Below, piece after piece: positions 57,391 to 64,000 of a stretch of DNA of 64,000 nt. Positions within the stretch are counted from its first letter, which is position 1; each line of letters begins with the position of its first letter. Position numbers and translations under genes: made by a program. Location of the stretch: positions 57,419,268 through 57,483,267 of the forward strand of contig CM043944.1 of the NCBI GenBank assembly GCA_014529385.2, written 5' to 3'. The notes under the pieces are model-generated. The model saw nothing but the letters and a program-made list of their open reading frames with translations, was not told the origin of the DNA and made no database searches. This DNA comes from Adiantum capillus-veneris. Its lineage: Eukaryota > Streptophyta > Polypodiopsida > Polypodiales > Pteridaceae.

Positions 57391-59060
57391 TCATAGTCTC
57401 AAAGTTGTTGCTGACTGGAGCAACTCCTTTAGTTTTTTCATGGATTTTACATGTGCTTCTGTCCATTTAAACTTCTGATTCTTTCTAAGCAGCTGATAAA
57501 GAGGATCATCTACATGTGCATAATGTGGAATCCAAATACCATAGAAGACACATGCTCCCAGAAACCTTCTAACCTCAGTGATGCTAGTGCACATTTCTTT
57601 CATTCTTTGGATGGCATCTACCTTTGTTGGAAAAGGTTTCCTACCATATGGCCTGCACATGTGCCCCACAATAAGCACTTCATTGAAACCAAATATAGAC
57701 TTTTTCCCTGACAATGTAAGATTCACTTCTTCCAACCTAGAAATTTTTTTATCACAATCATTTATGTGATTTACCACAAACCTGTGACATCCCTTGAGAT
57801 CCAAAGCTTCATCTTTGTCACCTTCTTCACATCCTTTGATAGGTAAATCATCAATGAAAGGCATTGTGATTTGAGGAATAAAGTCACGTAAGACCTTATT
57901 CATCTCATTCATCATATGTGCAACCGAGTTGGTTGCTCCCTGTGGCAAGGTACACGTCCTTACCAAAGCCAAAGGTGTCCTCATGGTTGTCAAGTCTCTG
58001 CTTTCGATTGCAAGCTGAAATTGATCATACCTTGAGTAGAGATCCCCCATTGAGTAGATTGCCCTCCCTGAAAATGCCTCTACAAACTCATCCACAATTG
58101 GACCTATACCTACATTTCTAATTGTCACCTTGTTCACTGGTTGCATATCTTGGATGAAGCGTAGAGAACCATTCTTCTTCGGAACTGTGAACCACCTGTT
58201 TGAGTATGGAGCACAAGAAGGCTCCAAGATTCCCATTTTGATTTTCTCATTCAGTAGCTCTACTAACTTTGGCAAATGAGCCTTTGGAACCGGAATAGGC
58301 CGCAGATTCCAAGGCACATGAGGTATTGTGAAAATTACCATAGGAGCTACAATAGAAGGATCAACACATCCTATCTCATGTGGCTCAAATGAAAAACCCT
58401 TACCATGATTTGAAAGCATTTCTTTGAAGCACTTTGTCTCCTCCTGTGTTAGAAACTCCTCGCGACCAATCTGCATGTCTTGGAAAGACTCCTTTGTGAA
58501 GGTATGCCCAATCGTTTTAGGATTCCTCAAACTTGGTTGCAAAGAAGCCTGCTCAATCTTTTCCCTGTTGTTGGGTGGTAAGGGTGAAGCTACTGGTTTC
58601 ACCTTCCTTGCTACACTCTTGTATTTAGTTTCAACATGGACTTCTGGGCCAACTATTTGGCTTTCTTTAAAGGATTCTATTACTTGATACATTTCCATAG
58701 AGCAAACTTCCACAACTTCATTTTCAAGATGCAAATTAGACCCCATTATAGCATCAAGCTCACCCATAGTATCTACAAAAGAAACTCGTTCACACAAACC
58801 CAAAACATTTTCAGTAGGCTCTAGCAAACCACTCTTTTTCATGCCTATTTGTACATTATGCACATATTGCCTCTCACATCTCTTCAAATCTTCAAGTTTT
58901 GTCAAACATACTGATCCATTCTTTGTTACCAAGGAGCTCGTTGAAAACGCTTCACCTATTTTTGGATCAGGCGAGACCCTTTTTATTTCTGTACCACTGC
59001 AATCCCGCTTTACAATGGTACTTGGCCAAAACCCATCATTTCTCTATGATCATGAAACTC
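57391..59060 (-). pseudogene. gypsy-2 reverse transcriptase
   Basis: Open from about 59060 to 57391. RT motifs are YSMGDLYSRYDQFQLA (catalytic Asp), LPQGATNSVAHMMNEM and MPFIDDLPIKG (FIDD in place of YxDD, about 57844-57876). HYAHVDDPLYQLLRK marks the connection. The wording (LPQG.TNS, FIDD, IKG) differs from common plant chromovirus and Tat elements and recalls gypsy lineages described from fungi and early-diverging plants. Confidence 0.92.
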
Positions 59061-59864
59061 TTTGCTCACCTTTGGTAGAGGATGTTCTCTGAGGTTGTCA
59101 CGATTTCTTTCATGGTTCACACAAACTGTGAGAAATTGGACAGCTCGTTTACCATCTTTGCTACGTATCCTAGAATATGCTAAACCATCATCCATTACCT
59201 TTGTTTCCATTCGAACTCCCACAATGTAGGGCTGTCCAAGGATGAGATGATATGAAGATGTATCCTGTACAAAGAAGTTTTGGTCAATCTTTACATCACC
59301 TATTGTTACCTTCACACCTGGACATGCTGCATACAATTCACCGGATGAATTGTTTGCCACTTTTACCATCCAGCCATGATCTGTGTCCATCGGCCATTTG
59401 CACTTGTTGTAGAGACTCTTTGACATTATGTTTATTTCTGAACCATGGTCAATCAAGGCAACAAATGGCTCTTCAAGATCACCTACCTTGACCAGGGTTT
59501 CTGTAGTAGCCCTTGCCCAATGACTTCGTGAATAGTAACTCCTAGGAATATCTTCAACTTCTTCATCATCATTTGAGAAATGCACTTGCTTCACTCTCCC
59601 ACTAGATTGGTAGCATCCTACCACAGCTCCATCATTCTCCTTATTTTGCAGTTGCATCCCTTGTGTCTTTGAGGTTTCCCCTTCAACCTGTGGACGAGAA
59701 ACTTCAGCAAGGGTTTGCCTCTTCCTCTTGATGATGCCAATGATCTCCTCATGGAATTCACGCTTTGCAATGCCAAGAACTTCTCCCAGAGTAAACTCAA
59801 TCTTGCTATTCAAGATCCTTTCCTCCAAGACTTTCTTTAAATCTGTAGCAACCTCAATATCAGA
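59010..59864 (-). pseudogene. gypsy-2 protease
   Basis: The frame is open from just after the gag stop. The active site is FVALIDHGSEINIMS, with His in the D-S/T-G position (DHG, about 59442-59450), and YHLILGQPYI is the conserved ILG segment. The end shifts frame into RT near 59030-59060. DHG may be normal in this lineage. Confidence 0.85.
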
Positions 59865-61385
59865 TTATAGTTTATAAGTTGGGCCTTTTGTCTTACCTTT
59901 CGTTGGCTCTTTCTTCTTTCCTGTTGTAGATTCCTCCATGAGTACTTCAGGTGGAGATGCTCCTCGTGTTGAGGGTGTTTGAGAAGGCATTGAGTCGCTT
60001 CTTCCCCCACTTCTAGAAGCTCTTTTTGATCGTCCTTCATCAGCATTCTCACGTCTGCGCTTCTCTTCTACAATTGCCTCATTTTGTTGGCATTTTGTAA
60101 TGTAGGCATGCACTGACAATGAGTCCACTATATCATTCCATCCTGTTTCTAGACGTATGCAATCACCTACTTCATGTAGAATCTCTTTTGTAAGCTTTCC
60201 CTTTTTAGCTAATTGCATGACATTTGGCCAAATTTGACCATGATGGTCACTCACCTCTTCATCACAAAAATGTTCAATTTTTACTCCATAAGTAGCTGCC
60301 TCAACTGAAGAGGTGTCATGCTTAGTTGCCATATCTTCAACTAAGGTATGCATTCCCCCCTTCCCAAAGCTAGTTCTCAAGGGTAGACCTGTCTCTCTTA
60401 AGTGGATTTTACCATCCTTAAAAAAGACAACATCTTTTGACAAAGCATCACTAAAATCATCACAATCCCTTCTTACATGGTCTGTACTATCACACCAAAT
60501 ACATCTATTAACAAACCCTTCTTTGGGCTGTTGTCTTTGCCTAGGAAGTGGCCTTGATGGTTGGCCTTTTTCTTCAAGCTTTGCAAACTTCACCTTCAAG
60601 TCACGCATTCCCTTCACAAGCTCATCTAGCATGGACTCATCAAACTTAGGAGCGATAAAAGTAGGCTTTACCATTTTGTCAGAAGTTGAGGTGGAAGGAC
60701 TTGTAGTGTTTACTACCATCTTGTCCCTTCTTCTTTGTCGTTTGGCAAGCAGTGAGACAGCACCGTCAACCTCATTCCAATCGGTATTTAGTCCTTGCTC
60801 AACATCTTTATCTTCAAGAAGAAGCTCCAAATTTTCTTGAAACTCTTTACCTGCAGCTTGTAAGAAAAGATCTGTCTTCTCTGCATCTAGTGTGGCCTTT
60901 TCTGTCCTGGTGAGTTGTGCATAGCGCCGCTCAAATTCCCTAAGTAGCTCTGTTATTGATAGTCCTTGCTTTGGCTTGACTACCCATTCTAAGAATGTCC
61001 TTTTGGTCACTCTCTCAAAGTCCTCCATGAAATATTCCTCCTTTAAAGCTACTTTGAGTTCTTCCCAATTTCTCCCATGCCCATCTTCAATTACCCTAAC
61101 ATGCTCTCTAATTTTTGGAGCAACAACTAGCTCAAAGCTTTGAATCATCTCACCTTCTGACACGCGATGCAGCTCCATCTCCTTCACATACTCGCGTAAG
61201 TACTTGGTTACATCTTTGCCATTGAACTTATCCATTCTATTAACGACTGCTTGTATGGCCTTCGTTGCTGAAATCTCCCTTCTTTCAATGGCATGTTGTT
61301 GTTGCATGAACATTGCAAATGCTTGAAACATTTGCATTGTTGCTGGATCAAAATGCATACCCTGTTGCTCAACATGATCACCCAT
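59865..61385 (-). CDS. gypsy-2 Gag
   Basis: About 506 codons from ATG at 61383-61385 (MGDHVEQQGMHFDP) to TAA at 59865-59867. The longer frame upstream runs into the LTR. It has a Gag core with MDKFNGKDVTKYLREYVKEM, FLEWVVKPKQGLSITELL and FERRYAQLTRTE. The zinc knuckle CIWCDSTDHVRRDC is at residues ~295-308. A Ser/Pro/Lys-rich C-terminus follows. It is intact in this copy. The TAA is in frame with the protease, so either read-through or a point mutation separates gag from pol. It forms the virus-like particle in an active relative. Confidence 0.9.
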   Translation of the reverse strand: MGDHVEQQGMHFDPATMQMFQAFAMFMQQQHAIERREISATKAIQAVVNRMDKFNGKDVTKYLREYVKEMELHRVSEGEMIQSFELVVAPKIREHVRVIEDGHGRNWEELKVALKEEYFMEDFERVTKRTFLEWVVKPKQGLSITELLREFERRYAQLTRTEKATLDAEKTDLFLQAAGKEFQENLELLLEDKDVEQGLNTDWNEVDGAVSLLAKRQRRRDKMVVNTTSPSTSTSDKMVKPTFIAPKFDESMLDELVKGMRDLKVKFAKLEEKGQPSRPLPRQRQQPKEGFVNRCIWCDSTDHVRRDCDDFSDALSKDVVFFKDGKIHLRETGLPLRTSFGKGGMHTLVEDMATKHDTSSVEAATYGVKIEHFCDEEVSDHHGQIWPNVMQLAKKGKLTKEILHEVGDCIRLETGWNDIVDSLSVHAYITKCQQNEAIVEEKRRRENADEGRSKRASRSGGRSDSMPSQTPSTRGASPPEVLMEESTTGKKKEPTKGKTKGPTYKL

Positions 61386-61414
61386 GGTTATCCACAAAAT
61401 CTCACCCTGGCAGT

Positions 61415-61432
61415 TTCGCATCGGGTTCACCA
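61415..61432 (-). other. Primer binding site of gypsy-2
   Basis: Minus-strand TGGTGAACCCGATGCGAA starts 6 bases after the 5' LTR end. The tRNA is not identified. Confidence 0.6.
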
Positions 61433-61438
61433 AAAATA

Positions 61439-63443
61439 TGTCGAGCAATTTGAGATCTTGCCAGGAAAGCACCGGGCGTATGGCTAAGAAAGTTTGTGAG
61501 AGAACTCAACAAAAACTATATGAAGGAGTTAAACCATAGATGCCATGAAGACTAGGGTTTGGAAAGAAGTGCAATCAAAGAAGACTCACTCTTTCTCTCT
61601 TGCACTCTCACACACAAAGAAAGAACACAAAAGAGAATGTCAAAACAATACAAAAATGAAAACATCAAGGCTATGGTCATATCGTATCATGGGTAATATG
61701 AAAGGGTTAATAGATGAGTTAATGGCATTCAATCTTGGCTAACCAAATAGGCTACGAATTGTTCTTTGGAATTGTAGTTTTGTGCTTACCATAATATATA
61801 TATTTTGTCTAGTGATTGGGATTAATTGTGTGTACAAATCCTCTTGGTTCATAGCAAGATAACTACGCTTATGTCAAAAGAAAAGTTATAGTCTATGAGA
61901 GGTAGTATGATGGGATCCGGTGATAGAAGTATTTCATTAAGTCTTTCTGGGCCAAAGAGAAACACTATACGTTGTTGAAAGTGTATTTTTCGGCTAATCC
62001 ATACGTTAATTCTAATAGATCGTACAGAGTGAAAGCGATAGAAATGATCATCATGTGGGTTATTCATCTAGGATAGTATGTGATAAATGTAGATATGAGA
62101 GAAGTGAAGAGATGAGAAGTTTCCCTCCCAAGCCCTATTCTTGCCCGTAGGCAATAAGGATACTGCGGGGAGAGATGTACCTGTAGCAAAGAGAACCTAG
62201 AGAGGATGAATTACTAAGAATGAGAGGGATAGGTTTGGTTAAGGAGATGAGATTAGATACATATATATATGTTGGATTAGAGATGAAAATGAAAACAACA
62301 AGAAATCAAGAAAACATCAATGTAGAACACATCTTACTTGAAACCCTTCGGCACCATTATTGATGGGAGAGAGAAGAAGATGGGAGAATTCAACGTTGAT
62401 TGATATGCCAAGTACAACAAATTCTTTGATTAGAGTTGATCTTCCAAGGATAGCGTACAAGAATGGCTAGTCTTCCTCTAGGAGAAAGTGTAGGCTTGGG
62501 CTTATGTTAATGGGGCTAATTACAATTAGGCATTACTACTCACTCCCTCAAGAATTCCTCTCATCAATGGCTTGAATGCTTGAGTTACTTTTCAAGGAAG
62601 AAGAGGTCCCCTTTTATAGGTGAAGGGAACTCCCAAGGGTTTACACAAGAAGAGAGGAGCCAGTGTGAATAGGAATTGGAAAAGTTGGAAATGAGCTGTC
62701 CCTACATGATGTGGGCAGACTGGGGTCTAGTATTTTGATCATATCTCCTCAACCGTGACTCCAAATAAAAAAGTAAAAATATGGGCAGAAACTTCAGCTC
62801 ATTAGCTACGATGTTCATTTTAAAATCATTTTCCAATTCGGATTGGAACCTTGTGTAAAAAATTCATGAAAATAGGGTCCATTTCTGGCAGCAGAAGTCT
62901 TCCCGTGGTCCCCTTAGCCTAAACTTTCATTTAATTCCAAAGGACACCTCATGCCATATGAAAGCATTACATTGCTCCTTGACAAAGTTTTGTAATCATG
63001 GTTGCAATAATGCATTAAAATAAGTGTATCTTTGAAATCATGCCACCTAGTGTCCCACTAGGATTTGATTCCCTCCTAGTAGCTATTTAAAAAGAAATAT
63101 AAGAAAAGTATAAAAAAATACATAGAATATATATATATTGGAGTTTACCCTAGATATAGGATCTAGCTAGAGTGTGAGATGATAATGAGATAGTAGAAAT
63201 AAAGAATCAATGCTTTTTGCCCCAAGTTAAAGAGGCGGAGCTATTGAGCTTTTTCCATAGTATTTTCTGATGGTAAAGTAAGGATAGGTTACCCTTGAGA
63301 AAAATAATAGGATGAGATAGAAGGCTTATTATTATACTTAAATATGCATATGTACATTATAGGAAAGATAATTATGTATCTAAAAAGTTACAAGATAGAT
63401 CTTGTAGCATGCGTTCCCACTATGTACGTGTCACAACACGACA
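61439..63443 (-). repeat. 5' LTR of gypsy-2 (2005 bp)
   Basis: Direct repeat of 53451-55454. TATAAAAG on the minus strand at 62611-62618 is the likely promoter for gag-pol transcription. Confidence 0.95.
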
Positions 63444-63621
63444 TCACACATGTGCCCTTTGGGTGAGTGGGAGGCTAAGTCAAAGATTCCCCCAACTTTG
63501 AGACTTTCCCCCTCTTTTGTGGGTCTCTTTTTGACTCAAGCACCTTACCCCCCATGCATGGGAAGCTTCTCAAGCGCCTTCCTCATTAAGTTTGTAGTGT
63601 CTCTTTTTGACTCAAACACCT

Positions 63622-63654
<33 letters not shown>

Positions 63655-64000
63655 ATGCATGGTAAGCTTCTCAAGAACCTTCCTCATTAAGTATGAAAGC
63701 ACCTCAAGTACCTTAGTCATCAAGCAGGACAAGCACCTCCAGCATCTTAGTCATCAAGCACGACAAGCACCTTAGTCATCTAGCATGCCAAGCACCTCAG
63801 TCTTAGGTCAGGTTCCCACCTCAAGCTGAGCCCTAGCTTGCCTAAGGTCAAAGGACTTTTAACACTAACTATTGGAGGTCTTTAATGAAGCTAACCCTAA
63901 GGTCTTTAAAGCTCTATTAGATGCACGTTTCTCTTTGATAGAATACCTCCTTTTGGATCTGTATTGAGATGTAACCATCTCTCCTCTTGGTCCCCAGTTG
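63444..64000. repeat. Short tandem duplications with expanded poly-C
   Basis: A ~80-95 bp unit (TCTCTTTTTGACTCAA, CACCTT, C-run, ATGCATGG, AAGCTTCTCAAG, CCTTCCTCATTAAGT) is present at about 63519-63596 and 63597-63692. The C-run is 6-7 nt in the first and 32 nt (63623-63654) in the second. From 63690 to 63800 a ~25-30 bp unit (CAAGCACCT..TCATCAAGCA) repeats four or five times. There is no gene to the window end. Confidence 0.85.

Larger units (their letters stand above)
53451..63443 (-). mobile_element. Near-complete Ty3/gypsy element with 2 kb LTRs (gypsy-2), 9993 bp
   Basis: LTRs at 53451-55454 (3') and 61439-63443 (5') have TGTCG...CGACA ends and differ at only about twenty positions over 2 kb. 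The interior on the minus strand is gag, protease, RT, RNase H, integrase, then a polypurine tract (GGAGGGGTGGA, 55455-55465). Domain order is Ty3/gypsy. The 5 bp flanks (ATCGC and TCACA) do not match, so no target duplication remains. Despite young LTRs, the coding region has an in-frame TAA between gag and pol, frameshifts near 59030-59060 and 57400, and a TGA in integrase (56433-56435). Confidence 0.95.

Overview
The window looks like a gene-poor, repeat-rich stretch of a land-plant nuclear genome. It holds nested and decayed Ty1/copia and Ty3/gypsy LTR retrotransposons, one LINE, a small TIR DNA transposon, long CT/GA, CA and poly-C/G tracts, and spliceosomal-type GT-AG introns in the single gene-like unit. 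No intact host gene, tRNA or rRNA gene was found. The mix of a LINE with an (ATCT)n tail, a gypsy lineage with DHG protease and FIDD reverse transcriptase motifs, and a Tat-type gypsy would fit a large-genome plant, perhaps a fern or another non-flowering lineage. That placement is inference and is not shown by the sequence.

Layout. 1-10757: a long inverted repeat (arms about 218-1275 and 8787-10757, both with a ~159 bp tandem repeat) encloses an old LTR (about 1180-2622). A complete but coding-dead copia element (3260-8781, minus strand) is nested in it with a perfect 5 bp target duplication AGTGC. 11102-14088: a 5'-truncated sister copy of that copia on the plus strand. 15260-18202: a third, unrelated, decayed copia cut off at 18203. 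18203-24698: a decayed Tat-type gypsy with a second (archaeal-type) RNase H, interrupted by a 705 bp TIR element (20354-21058, 8 bp TSD). 24751-28670: a copia gag-protease remnant on the minus strand with its 5' LTR. 28681-30234: a second copy of the old LTR family, followed by a gypsy gag-protease remnant. 31250-36240: mostly unassignable sequence with microsatellites.

The most unusual unit is at 37186-39429 (minus strand). It is a broken, intron-containing gene whose successive parts read as a histone H3 (tail plus histone fold), a charged linker, a Ulp1-type (C48) cysteine protease domain and a CCHC zinc knuckle. Two introns have GT-AG ends and matching phase. Four in-frame stops and replacement of the expected catalytic His and Asp show that this copy is decayed. 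I do not recall an H3-Ulp1-CCHC architecture.

42554-45524: a 5'-truncated LINE with endonuclease, reverse transcriptase and CCHC, ending in a stem-loop plus an (ATCT)n tail. 45836-51761: a non-autonomous LTR element with 1.8 kb LTRs whose interior encodes only a Gag-like protein and no pol. Its 4 bp TSD rebuilds a perfect 15 bp palindrome at the target. 52376-53110: a C-poor degenerate TTTAGG-like tract. 53451-63443: a nearly complete Ty3/gypsy element (minus strand) with 2.0 kb LTRs about 1% apart but several frame breaks. 63444-64000: short tandem duplications with a 32 nt poly-C tract.

There is no operon-like organisation. The parts relate to each other through nesting, truncation and duplication of mobile elements.
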